From the NCBI GenBank assembly GCA_020635675.1, contig JACJZJ010000002.1, positions 372,001 through 436,000 on the forward strand: a DNA stretch of 64,000 nt. The letters run 5' to 3'. A program made the translations under genes and the position numbers. Of the stretch, positions 1-8,061 are shown piece by piece. Under the pieces are notes generated by a model that was not told the origin of the DNA, made no database searches, and saw nothing but the letters and a program-made list of their open reading frames with translations. Origin of the DNA: Flavobacteriales bacterium (lineage in GTDB: Bacteria; Bacteroidota; Bacteroidia; Flavobacteriales_F; PHOS-HE28). Position 1 is the first letter of the stretch, and the number at the start of each line of letters is the position of its first letter.

Positions 1-1210
1 GACAGGCCTGGCGGAATTCGGCCATATGCGCCGGCGGGATCGGGTCTGCGCTCGGTAGTTCCTCCCTGCGATGGTCCACCTGCACGCCGTCCTTCCAGAA
101 CCGAAAGCACACATGTGGACCGGTGGCGAGCCCCGTGCTGCCCACCTCGCCGATCATCTGACCCTGCGCCACGCGTTGGCCCACCTTCACCAGGATCTTG
201 CGCATGTGCAGGTACTGGGTCTCGTACACGCTGTTGTGCCGGATCTTCACGTAGTTGCCGTTGCCGGTCGTGTAGCCGGCCTTCTCCACCACTCCATCGC
301 CCACGCTTTGGATCGGCGTGCCGTAAGGTGCGGCGTAGTCCGTGCCCAGGTGGGCCTTGAATCGTTTCTGCACGGGATGGAACCGTCTTCGCGAAAATCC
401 AGACGAGATCCGGCTGAACTTCAGCGGTGCCTGCAGGAATGCCTTGCGCAGACTGTTCCCCTCATCATCGAAATAGCCCACGGTGCCGTCCTGTGCGAAC
501 CGATAGGCCTCCTTGGTCACTGCGCCACTGACGTAGAGCGCGGCCAGCACCTCCGGTTCGCCATAGGGCCTTCCGTCCACGGTGTGCTCCTCGAACACCA
601 CGGCGAAACGGTCCCCTTTCCGGATGCGATAGAAGTCGACGGTCCAGGCGTAGATGTCCGCCAGCAACATCGCCAGACGCGGATCGGCCCCGGCGTTCGC
701 CAGGTCGTTGTACAAGGCGCCCGTCACCTCCACGCTCAAGGCGCGTTCGGTCGTGTCCACCCTGCGATGGCCCACGCGCACATCATAAGGAGGCAGGACA
801 TGGAACACGACGTGCTCCACGGGGTCGACCTCGTACACGAAATAGCTCAGGAGCGCCGCGGTGTCGCTGGTGAAGACATAGGCAACGGGATGGCCCACGC
901 GCATATGCCTTACGTCGAACGATCCGGCAGCCACGTTCACCAGACTATCCACAACGCCGTACGGGACGCCATGCGCGGCGAGCAGGTCGCCGAAGGTGTC
1001 CCCCCGCTTCACGTGCTGCTGGTCGATCACGAAGCCGTCGAGCGGAATGCCGTACACGCTGGGCGGGTCCGGTATCGTGTCCTCCGCAGGGAGAATCGCC
1101 TCCGGCTCGGGCACGTACTCCTCGTGCGGCATGATGTCCACCGTCATCAGGACGGCCATCACGGCGAGGGCGGCCAGTCCGCCCATGCTCCACCAGGTCC
1201 TCCGGCTCAT
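1..1210 (-). CDS. M23 family metallopeptidase, partial (C-terminus beyond window edge)
   Basis: Likely a peptidoglycan DD-endopeptidase or an inactive relative working in the cell envelope. Reading starts at the ATG at 1210 and stays open to base 1, giving 403 codons without a stop. A hydrophobic N-terminal segment (about residues 7-24) looks like a signal anchor. A LysM/OapA-like middle part (residues 60-100, with HVKRGDTFGDLL) is followed by the M23 domain from about residue 280: HLGTDYAAP carries the first His and Asp metal ligands, and GPHVCFRFW stands where most family members have GPHLHF. The usual second His of the HxH motif is therefore Cys. I recall the Cys form from other Bacteroidota but cannot check. 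The DUF3108 gene lies 84 bases upstream on the same strand, a pairing I recall from the phylum. Confidence 0.88.
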   Translation of the reverse strand, partial: MSRRTWWSMGGLAALAVMAVLMTVDIMPHEEYVPEPEAILPAEDTIPDPPSVYGIPLDGFVIDQQHVKRGDTFGDLLAAHGVPYGVVDSLVNVAAGSFDVRHMRVGHPVAYVFTSDTAALLSYFVYEVDPVEHVVFHVLPPYDVRVGHRRVDTTERALSVEVTGALYNDLANAGADPRLAMLLADIYAWTVDFYRIRKGDRFAVVFEEHTVDGRPYGEPEVLAALYVSGAVTKEAYRFAQDGTVGYFDDEGNSLRKAFLQAPLKFSRISSGFSRRRFHPVQKRFKAHLGTDYAAPYGTPIQSVGDGVVEKAGYTTGNGNYVKIRHNSVYETQYLHMRKILVKVGQRVAQGQMIGEVGSTGLATGPHVCFRFWKDGVQVDHRREELPSADPIPPAHMAEFRQAC

Positions 1211-1294
1211 GGGCGCACAAGAAAGGGCATCACGCGTAGGGCAACGCGCGGACGGGACCGATCATTTCAACGGTACCGTGTTCGGACAGCGGCA

Positions 1295-2119
1295 TCACAA
1301 CTTGGCGATGGGATGGACCAATCCGGAGTAGCCGGCCAGTTCCATCTTGATCGATCCGACGAGCACCTTGGCCTGGGCCAGCACGGGCACCAGGTTGCCG
1401 TCATCGGTCACCCACACGTTCAGGTCATCGTTGGTGGCGAAGATGCGGCCCTCCTGCACCACCGGTTGAAAGCGGAGGCACTGATATCTGCCGCTGCGCA
1501 CCTTGATCGTTTCGCGGCCGACGAACTTCATCCGCAGTGGCCAGATCTCATCATCCAGGAATGTCTGGATCTCGAACACCTGTCCGGGTTCGGCGTGGCG
1601 CAGGTCCAGGGTCCGGGCGTAGTAGAACGCACTCAGCATGTCCTGCACATCGGCCGGCACGTCATGCGTCCGCTCCTTCTGGGTGCTCACCTGGCGCCGA
1701 TGCTGCATGTAGAGGTAGTCCTGGCTGAATTCGTAGCCACCCTCGCTCACGCGCCGCTGGAACACCCAGGGAAAGACACCCTTCTTGTCGAACCAGGTCT
1801 CATATCGGTCGTCCACCTTGTAGAACAGATCGAACGCACCCAGACTGCGGCCGGTACCGACGGCGTGCAGCATGGGACGACCCTGGATCTTGCGGTCCGT
1901 AGCCTGGAGCTCCACAGTGGCCTCTCCGGCGTTCATGAAGCCGTAGTGCACGATGAAATCCAACCGCTCACCGGCCTGGAAGGCGTTCTGTTGCAGTGTA
2001 CGGAGCGGGAATGTCTCCATGGCCTCCGTTCCCTCCACGGGCGGTGCCTGGGCGAAGGCCAGGGGCACGGCGCACAGGCCCAGGAGAAGCAGCGCGGACT
2101 TGCGGGTCATGGCGTTCAT
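1295..2119 (-). CDS. DUF3108 domain protein, secreted
   Basis: A 274-aa protein with a clear signal peptide ending near LAFAQA, so probably periplasmic or outer-membrane associated. The start is the ATG at 2119 or the one at 2110; both put the signal peptide at the N-terminus, while the longer upstream frame has none. The body (GERLDFIVHYGFMNAGEA, then repeated beta-strand-like segments, then NDDLNVWVTDDGNLVPV) matches my memory of DUF3108, a family of unknown function common in Bacteroidota. It probably shares a transcript with the downstream M23 peptidase gene. No catalytic motif is visible, so no function is assigned. Confidence 0.8.
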   Translation of the reverse strand: MNAMTRKSALLLLGLCAVPLAFAQAPPVEGTEAMETFPLRTLQQNAFQAGERLDFIVHYGFMNAGEATVELQATDRKIQGRPMLHAVGTGRSLGAFDLFYKVDDRYETWFDKKGVFPWVFQRRVSEGGYEFSQDYLYMQHRRQVSTQKERTHDVPADVQDMLSAFYYARTLDLRHAEPGQVFEIQTFLDDEIWPLRMKFVGRETIKVRSGRYQCLRFQPVVQEGRIFATNDDLNVWVTDDGNLVPVLAQAKVLVGSIKMELAGYSGLVHPIAKL

Positions 2120-2145
2120 CGTGCAAAAGCGGTGCCAGGGAACAT

Positions 2146-2153
2146 GAAAGTTA
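2146..2153 (-). promoter_or_regulatory. -7 box of the DUF3108 gene
   Basis: TAACTTTC on the minus strand, one mismatch to TAnnTTTG, with 26 bases to the ATG at 2119. Confidence 0.4.
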
Positions 2154-2183
2154 CGGCCGCCATAAGCCCAGGTCGGCGCCTCC

Positions 2184-5183
2184 CTACACAACGATGTTCA
2201 CGATGCGCCTGGGCACCACGATCACCTTCTTGGGCGCCTTGCCTTCCAGACGGCTTTGCACTTCGGGGTTGGCGAGCACGGCGGCCTCCACTTCCTCCTT
2301 GCTGAGGGCGATGGGGAATTCGAGCTGGAGGCGGGTCTTGCCGTTGAAGCTGATCGGGTAGTTGAAGCTGTCCTCCACGAGGTATTGCGGATCGAACGCG
2401 GGCCAGGGTTCAGCCAACACGCCCTTGTATGTGTCCGAAGCATATTTCTCCGGATTCAGCTTCTGCCACAATTCCTCGGCGATATGCGGCGCGAAGGGCG
2501 CGAGCACGATCACCAGCGGTTCCAGCACCGCGCGCTTGTTGCATTTCAGTGCGCCCAGTTCGTTGGTGGCGATCATGAACTGGCTCACGCTGGTGTTGAA
2601 GCTCATCCGCTCGATGTCCTCGGTCACCTTCTTCAGCGTGGCGTGCAGCACTCTCAATTCCTCCTTGGTCGGTGCATCGTTCGTCAGCGGCAACGGGTCG
2701 ACCCCGTGGGTCGACGGTACAGGTGTCTCCGAAGGAGATCCGGTGTGGAAGAGATTCCAGAATTTCCGCAGGAAGCGGTAGGTGCCCTCGATGCCGTTGG
2801 TGTCCCACGGCTTGCTCTGCTCGATGGGCCCGAGGAACATCTCGTACAGCCGCAAGGTGTCCGCGCCGTAGCGCTCGATGATGTCGTCCGGGTTCACCAC
2901 GTTGAACTTGGACTTGGACATCTTCTCGACTACGGGTCGAGTTTCAAAATGACGCGCTTCCTTTTGAAACTCGTGATACTGCCCATCTACCCAGTAGCCA
3001 CTGGTTGCGAAGAATACACCATCGCGAACCTCTGGTCGTGTATCCTTCAGTTGGACTTTCGACACATCAAGGCAACTATTGTCCACAAAGCGCACATCCA
3101 TGGCTACAGGAACGAGCTGCTCTGGTCCTACAGCAACGCTATTCCACGAATCCAGTGAATCCAGAAGTTCCAAACTGAAAAAGTACTGTCTGAACCCATC
3201 CCAACGTCGAGGCACCTCAAAGAACTCACCTGTCTTCAAGACAAACCGATCTGTGAATTCTGATTCGGGGCTTCCTCCGAAGCTCGCAAAAGCAGTGTAT
3301 TGCGACACCCCCTGGATCATCCCCTGGTTCACCAGCTTCTTCGCCGGCTCGTCGAAGGGGATCCAGCCGCGGTCGTGGAGGAACTTGGTCCAGAAGCGGA
3401 AGTAGAGCAGGTGGCCGGTGGCGTGCTCGCTGCCGCCCACGTAGAGGTCCACCTGGCCCCAGTAGTCGATCGCTTCCTGGGAGGCGAACCGCTCCTTGTT
3501 CTTCGGATCCATGTAGCGCAGGAAGTACCAGCTGCTGCCGGCCCAGCCGGGCATGGTGGTGGTTTCCAGCGGGTACCCTTCGTAGCTCCAATCCTTCGCC
3601 CGCGCCAAAGGTGGTTCGCCGGTCTCGGTGGGCTGGTACTTGTCGATCTCGGGCAGCACCAACGGCAGGTCCTGCTCCGCGACCGGATAAGGGATGTCGT
3701 CCTTGTAGTAGATCGGGATGGGCTCGCCCCAATAGCGTTGCCGGCCGAAAGCGGCATCGCGCAGGCGGTAGTTCACGCGCCCCTCGCCGGCACCCAGCTT
3801 CTCCAGCTCCGCGATGGCCCGCTGGATCGCGGCGGGCACCTTCAGTCCTTTCAAGAAGCCTTCGCTGCTGATCGTGGCCTCCTTGCTTTCGTCGGCCTCC
3901 TTCTCGATGTCGGCACCTTCGGTCACCGCGATGATGGGCATGCCGAAGTGCTTCGCGAAGCGCCAGTCGCGTTGGTCGCCGCCGGGCACGGCCATCACCG
4001 CGCCGGTGCCGTAGCCGGCCAGCACGTAATCGCCCACCCAGATGGGGATGTCCGCCCCGGTGAACGGATGCTTCGCGCACGATCCGGTGAACACCCCGCT
4101 CACATGCTCCACATCGGCCTGGCGCTCGCGTTCGCTGCGGTTCTTCGCTTTGTTCACGTAAGCTTCCACCGCGGCGCGTTGTTCTTCCGTCGTGAACTTG
4201 CCCACCAGCACATGCTCGGGGGCGAGCGTCAGGAAGGTCACACCGAAGAGGGTATCGGGGCGGGTGGTGAAGACCTCGATGAAGTCCTCTCCGACGGGGA
4301 ACCGCACCAGCGCCCCCTCGCTCCTGCCGATCCAATTGCGCTGGGCCTCCTTGATGCTCTCGCTCCAATCGAGTTGGTCCAGGCCATCGAGCAACCGCTG
4401 TGCATAGGCGGTGATGCGGAGGCTCCATTGGGGCATGCGCTTGCGTTCCACCGGATGGCCGCCACGCTCGCTCACACCGTCCTTCACCTCATCGTTGGCC
4501 AGCACGGTGCCGAGCGCTGGGCACCAGTTGACCCACGCCTCGCTCAGGTAGGCCAGGCGGAAGTGCTGCAGCACCATCTGCCGGGTGCGCTCATCGAACG
4601 CCTTCCATTCCTCCGCGGTGAATTCACCGACGAACTCCTCGATGTCGCCGGTGAGGATCGATGCGTCCTGCCCCTGACAACCCTGGCTTTCGAGGCGCGC
4701 GATCAGGTCGGCGATCGGCCGCGCCTTGTCCGCCCGGGGATCGTACCAGCTATCGAAGAGCTGCAGGAAGATCCACTGCGTCCACTCGTAGAAGGCCGGA
4801 TCGCTGGTGCGCACTTCCCGGCTCCAGTCGAAGCTGAAACCGATGCGGTCCAGTTGTTCGCGGTAGCGCGCCGCGTTCTGCTCGGTGGTCTTCGCCGGAT
4901 GCTGACCGGTCTGGATGGCGTACTGTTCCGCAGGCAGGCCGAAGCTGTCGTAGCCCATCGGGTGCAGCACATTGAAGCCCTGGTGTCGCTTGTAGCGCGC
5001 CACGATGTCGCTGGCGATGTAGCCGAGCGGATGACCGACATGCAGGCCCGCGCCGCTGGGGTACGGGAACATGTCGAGCACGTAGTACTTGGGCTTCGAC
5101 GGGTCGTTCGCCACGCGGTAGGTGGATCGCTTCACCCATTCCTTGCGCCACTTCGTTTCGATCGCCTTGTGCTCGTAGGCCAT
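2184..5183 (-). CDS. leuS: Leucine--tRNA ligase
   Basis: Charges tRNA-Leu with leucine in the cytoplasm (class I aminoacyl-tRNA synthetase, with an editing domain). The start is the ATG at 5183 (MAYEHKAIETKW), where the family normally begins; the frame opens seven codons earlier. Visible motifs are the HIGH-type HVGHPLGY in YPSGAGLHVGHPLGY (about residues 40-55), the CP1/editing region (about 270-480) and KMSKSKFNVVNPDD (about residue 752). At 999 aa it is longer than the roughly 940 aa I remember for Bacteroidota LeuRS. The extra length lies in residues about 628-747, just before KMSKS, where base composition drops sharply (see findings). The reading frame is intact, so the enzyme is probably functional. 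It is divergent from ftsX. Confidence 0.97.
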   Translation of the reverse strand: MAYEHKAIETKWRKEWVKRSTYRVANDPSKPKYYVLDMFPYPSGAGLHVGHPLGYIASDIVARYKRHQGFNVLHPMGYDSFGLPAEQYAIQTGQHPAKTTEQNAARYREQLDRIGFSFDWSREVRTSDPAFYEWTQWIFLQLFDSWYDPRADKARPIADLIARLESQGCQGQDASILTGDIEEFVGEFTAEEWKAFDERTRQMVLQHFRLAYLSEAWVNWCPALGTVLANDEVKDGVSERGGHPVERKRMPQWSLRITAYAQRLLDGLDQLDWSESIKEAQRNWIGRSEGALVRFPVGEDFIEVFTTRPDTLFGVTFLTLAPEHVLVGKFTTEEQRAAVEAYVNKAKNRSERERQADVEHVSGVFTGSCAKHPFTGADIPIWVGDYVLAGYGTGAVMAVPGGDQRDWRFAKHFGMPIIAVTEGADIEKEADESKEATISSEGFLKGLKVPAAIQRAIAELEKLGAGEGRVNYRLRDAAFGRQRYWGEPIPIYYKDDIPYPVAEQDLPLVLPEIDKYQPTETGEPPLARAKDWSYEGYPLETTTMPGWAGSSWYFLRYMDPKNKERFASQEAIDYWGQVDLYVGGSEHATGHLLYFRFWTKFLHDRGWIPFDEPAKKLVNQGMIQGVSQYTAFASFGGSPESEFTDRFVLKTGEFFEVPRRWDGFRQYFFSLELLDSLDSWNSVAVGPEQLVPVAMDVRFVDNSCLDVSKVQLKDTRPEVRDGVFFATSGYWVDGQYHEFQKEARHFETRPVVEKMSKSKFNVVNPDDIIERYGADTLRLYEMFLGPIEQSKPWDTNGIEGTYRFLRKFWNLFHTGSPSETPVPSTHGVDPLPLTNDAPTKEELRVLHATLKKVTEDIERMSFNTSVSQFMIATNELGALKCNKRAVLEPLVIVLAPFAPHIAEELWQKLNPEKYASDTYKGVLAEPWPAFDPQYLVEDSFNYPISFNGKTRLQLEFPIALSKEEVEAAVLANPEVQSRLEGKAPKKVIVVPRRIVNIVV

Positions 5184-5201
5184 GTTCGCCGAGATCGTTG
5201 G

Positions 5202-5209
5202 CAAATCTA
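5202..5209 (-). promoter_or_regulatory. -7 box of leuS
   Basis: TAGATTTG on the minus strand, a perfect TAnnTTTG, with 18 bases to the leuS ATG. It faces the ftsX promoter in an 86-base divergent spacer. Confidence 0.6.
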
Positions 5210-5254
5210 GCGGGGCGTGCCGTTCGGCAAGGCTATGGCGAAGGACCCCTGCGC

Positions 5255-5262
5255 TACCTTCG
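5255..5262 (+). promoter_or_regulatory. -7 box of ftsX
   Basis: TACCTTCG, one mismatch to TAnnTTTG, seven bases before the ATG at 5270. Confidence 0.5.
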
Positions 5263-5269
5263 CCCCCCG

Positions 5270-6145
5270 ATGGGCATGGACCGCCACTACCGCTCGCGGG
5301 CGCGCACGGCCACCGTGGGCACGGTGATCGGCATCGCGCTGGTGCTGTTCATGCTGGGCGTGCTGGGCTTCCTGGTGCTGAACGCCCATGCGTTGAAGCG
5401 GTATTTCCAGGAGAATGTGCGCGTGGAGATCTTCCTGAAGCACGATGTGAAGGAGGTGGACGTGATGCAGTTCCGCAAGGAGCTGGACACCAGGCCCTAC
5501 ACCAAGGAGACGCATTATGTCACGGCGGACGAGGCCGCCGAACAGCTGAAGCAGGACCTGGGCGAGGACTTCCTGGGCGTGCTCGGGAGCAACCCATTGC
5601 TGGCGTCGATCGACCTGCGCGTGTCGGCGGAATATGCACGACCGGACAGCCTGAAATGGATCGTGGAGGAGTTGCGCCAGGACGAACGCGCACAGGAGGT
5701 CTCGTACAATGCGGCGGTGGTGGAGAACATCGACGCGAACATGAACAAGCTGGGGCTTGCGGTGCTCGGTTTCAGCGTCCTGCTTCTGATCATAGCGGTG
5801 GCGCTGATCAACAACACGATCCGCCTGGCGATCTACTCCAAGCGTTTCCTGATCCGCACGATGCACCTGGTGGGTGCCACGCAATGGTTCATCAAGAAAC
5901 CCTTCCTGGGGCAGAGCCTCTGGCAGGGCATCCTGGCGGCTTTGTTGGCGATCGCGCTGTTGGTGGGGACCCTGCGCCTGATCATGCGCTATGTGCCCGA
6001 CCTGCTGGCGTTCACCAACGCACAAGTGCTGGCCATGCTCTTCGGCGGGGTGCTGGTGCTGGGTCTGATCATGTCCCTGGCGAGCACCTGGTTCGCCGTA
6101 CGCCGCTACATTCGCATGAACGTCGAGGAGATGTTCTATCGCTGA
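5270..6145 (+). CDS. ftsX: Cell division protein FtsX
   Basis: Membrane subunit of the FtsEX ABC-type complex, which couples the divisome to peptidoglycan hydrolases. 291 aa from the ATG at 5270; a second in-frame ATG at 5276 is also possible. Topology is typical: a short basic N-terminus (DRHYRSRARTATVG), TM1 (about residues 15-37), a periplasmic domain to about residue 160, then three TM segments and a cytoplasmic tail (VRRYIRMNVEEMFYR). No ftsE lies in this window; in Bacteroidota ftsE is often unlinked. The upstream M23 peptidase gene is a conceivable target but is not in the same transcript. It heads a run with DUF3098 and uppP. Confidence 0.93.
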   Translation: MGMDRHYRSRARTATVGTVIGIALVLFMLGVLGFLVLNAHALKRYFQENVRVEIFLKHDVKEVDVMQFRKELDTRPYTKETHYVTADEAAEQLKQDLGEDFLGVLGSNPLLASIDLRVSAEYARPDSLKWIVEELRQDERAQEVSYNAAVVENIDANMNKLGLAVLGFSVLLLIIAVALINNTIRLAIYSKRFLIRTMHLVGATQWFIKKPFLGQSLWQGILAALLAIALLVGTLRLIMRYVPDLLAFTNAQVLAMLFGGVLVLGLIMSLASTWFAVRRYIRMNVEEMFYR

Positions 6146-6164
6146 TCCCGAACACCGCAGACCC

Positions 6165-6404
6165 ATGGCCGCGAACAACGACAACGAGATGCCCTTTACG
6201 CGGGTGAACTACCGCTACCTGCTGATCGGCGTGGCGATCCTGATCCTGGGCTACATCTTCATGAGCGGCGGTGGCAGCGGCGACCCGAACGTGTTCGACG
6301 AGAGCGCCATCTTCAGCCCGATGCGCATCACCGTGGCCCCGATCGTGGTGATGGTGGGGTACATCTTCCTGATCTACGCGATCATGAAGCGGGGGGAGCG
6401 TTGA
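6165..6404 (+). CDS. DUF3098 small membrane protein
   Basis: A 79-aa protein with two hydrophobic segments (about residues 17-34 and 54-74) separated by a Gly-rich turn and FDESAIFSPMRITVAP. This matches my recollection of DUF3098, found right after ftsX in many Bacteroidota. It lies 19 bases downstream of ftsX, so co-translation is likely. The function is unknown. The fixed position between ftsX and uppP suggests a role in division or cell-wall lipid handling, but that is inference. Confidence 0.85.
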   Translation: MAANNDNEMPFTRVNYRYLLIGVAILILGYIFMSGGGSGDPNVFDESAIFSPMRITVAPIVVMVGYIFLIYAIMKRGER

Positions 6405-6477
6405 CCAACGGGTCCTTGGCACGGGTATGTCGGAAAGCCTCATCTTGCGCCCCCGAACGCCGGGGCGTCGTTGAGCC

Positions 6478-7266
6478 GTGACCACATTCGAAGCCGTCAT
6501 CATCGCCATCGTGGAGGGACTGACCGAGTTCCTGCCGATCTCCTCCACCGGGCACATGATCATCACCGAGAAATTGCTCGGTACGCAGGCGGACGTTTTC
6601 ACCAAGGCCTATATCGTCAGCATCCAGTTCGGTGCGATCCTCAGCGTGGTGGTCCTCTACTGGAAACGGTTCTTCAAGTCGTTCGATTTCTACTTCAAAC
6701 TGCTGGCGGCCTTTGTCCCCACGGCCATCCTGGGGTTCCTGCTGGACGACTATATCGACCTGCTGCTGGATGATGTGCTCGTGGTGGCCCTCGCGCTTCT
6801 TGCAGGGGGCATCGTCCTCGTGTTCATCGACCGGGTCCTGCATCCGTCGAAGGAGGTCACCATCACCTACGGACGGGCCTTTGTCGTGGGCCTTTTCCAG
6901 AGCCTGGCCATGGTGCCCGGTGTCAGCCGCAGTGCAAGCACGATCATCGGTGGCATGACCCAGGGGATGACGCGCAAGCAGGCCGCGGAGTTCAGTTTCT
7001 TCCTGGCAGTGCCCACGATGTTCGCCGCCTCCGGATACAAGTTGTTGCGGGGGTTCCAGGAAACGCCGGAGATCCTTTCCGACACGCATCTCGGCATCCT
7101 CCTGTTGGGCAATGTGGTGGCGTTCATCGTGGCGGTGCTCGCGATCCGCTTCTTCATCGCCTTCCTCACCCGCTATGGGTTCCGCCTTTTCGGCTGGTAC
7201 CGCATCGTGCTCGGCCTACTGATCCTGACCCTGCTGGCCCTGGGCCTGGACCTACAGGTGATCTAG
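6478..7266 (+). CDS. uppP: Undecaprenyl-diphosphatase
   Basis: Integral membrane phosphatase (BacA/UppP family) that recycles undecaprenyl diphosphate, the lipid carrier of cell-wall synthesis. 262 aa with a GTG start at 6478; no alternative start precedes the first motif. Both signature motifs are present: EGLTEFLPISSTGH near residue 14 and PGVSRSASTI near residue 148. Several hydrophobic helices follow. It sits three bases before truB, so the two are almost certainly one transcript. Together with ftsX it makes this run an envelope-growth operon with RNA-modification genes behind it. Confidence 0.96.
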   Translation: MTTFEAVIIAIVEGLTEFLPISSTGHMIITEKLLGTQADVFTKAYIVSIQFGAILSVVVLYWKRFFKSFDFYFKLLAAFVPTAILGFLLDDYIDLLLDDVLVVALALLAGGIVLVFIDRVLHPSKEVTITYGRAFVVGLFQSLAMVPGVSRSASTIIGGMTQGMTRKQAAEFSFFLAVPTMFAASGYKLLRGFQETPEILSDTHLGILLLGNVVAFIVAVLAIRFFIAFLTRYGFRLFGWYRIVLGLLILTLLALGLDLQVI

Positions 7267-7269
7267 ACC

Positions 7270-7965
7270 ATGTTCCCCGATCTGGAGAACGGTGGACTGT
7301 TGCTGGTGGACAAACCCATCGGCTGGACCAGCTTCGACGTTGTGGGCAAACTGCGCGGTGCACTGAACGCGTTCGCCGGGCGGCGGGTGAAGGTCGGTCA
7401 CGCGGGCACGCTCGATCCCCTTGCCAGCGGACTGCTGGTGCTCGCCTATGGACCGCGCACCAAGGAGCTGCCCGACCTCACTGGGCTCGACAAGACCTAT
7501 GAAGGCACCCTGACCCTCGGCGAGGTGACCCCATCCTATGACCGGGAGACCGAAGTTTCCGAGCGCAAGGCATGGACGCACATCGGCCGGGAGCAGGTGA
7601 AAAAGGCGCTCGACCACTTCACCGGTCCGCAATTGCAGCGCCCACCCCTCTATTCGGCGAAACGCCACAAAGGGGAACGCGGCTACCACCTCGCTCGCGA
7701 GGGCGCGAAAGTGAAGATGGAACCCGTGCCCGTGACGGTGCATGAATTGATGCTCCTTGGCATCGAAGGCCAGGAGGTCCACTTCCGCGCGGTGGTCAGC
7801 AAGGGCACCTACATCAGGAGCCTGGCCCACGACATCGGTGCAGCGCTGGGATGCGGTGCGCACCTGAGCGCCCTGCGGCGAACGCGGATCGCCGATCTTG
7901 ATCTGGCCGACGCCCTACCGCCCCTGGAATGGTCCGAGCGGATCGCCCCACTGGGTCGGAAATAG
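7270..7965 (+). CDS. truB: tRNA pseudouridine(55) synthase TruB
   Basis: Makes pseudouridine 55 in the T-arm of tRNAs. 231 aa, close to the compact form of the family without a long C-terminal PUA extension. Motif I (LLVDKPIGWTSFDVV) is near residue 11 and motif II (GHAGTLDPLASGLLVL), with the catalytic Asp, is near residue 41. KGTYIRSLAHDIG (about residues 177-189) is the usual motif III region. The start ATG at 7270 is three bases after the uppP stop. Confidence 0.96.
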   Translation: MFPDLENGGLLLVDKPIGWTSFDVVGKLRGALNAFAGRRVKVGHAGTLDPLASGLLVLAYGPRTKELPDLTGLDKTYEGTLTLGEVTPSYDRETEVSERKAWTHIGREQVKKALDHFTGPQLQRPPLYSAKRHKGERGYHLAREGAKVKMEPVPVTVHELMLLGIEGQEVHFRAVVSKGTYIRSLAHDIGAALGCGAHLSALRRTRIADLDLADALPPLEWSERIAPLGRK

Positions 7966-8015
7966 ACCCAACTCGCTGATCCCCAGATGAATTGACCTTC
8001 GCTTAACGATCCTAT

Positions 8016-8023
8016 TATCTTCG
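8016..8023 (+). promoter_or_regulatory. -7 box of queA
   Basis: TATCTTCG with a possible -33 TTG at 7992, 38 bases before the queA ATG. It lies in the 96-base gap after truB, so queA can be transcribed on its own. Confidence 0.45.
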
Positions 8024-8061
8024 CCGCCCCGAATGATCGGCCTGTAAGCCTATCCGTTCCC

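Noticed and set aside
71..2305. A 744-codon open frame on the plus strand
   Set aside because: It is antisense to the M23, DUF3108 and leuS genes and its translation is His/Val/Gly-rich without any family feature. High GC and codon bias open such mirror frames throughout this window; the same holds for the long plus-strand frames at 3300-5210 and 32602-34866.
2941..3300. Insertion sequence or intron in leuS
   Set aside because: The low-GC stretch is fully open in the leuS frame, has no inverted ends that I can see, and its ends (VRFVDNSCLD...) fit the pre-KMSKS region of the enzyme family.
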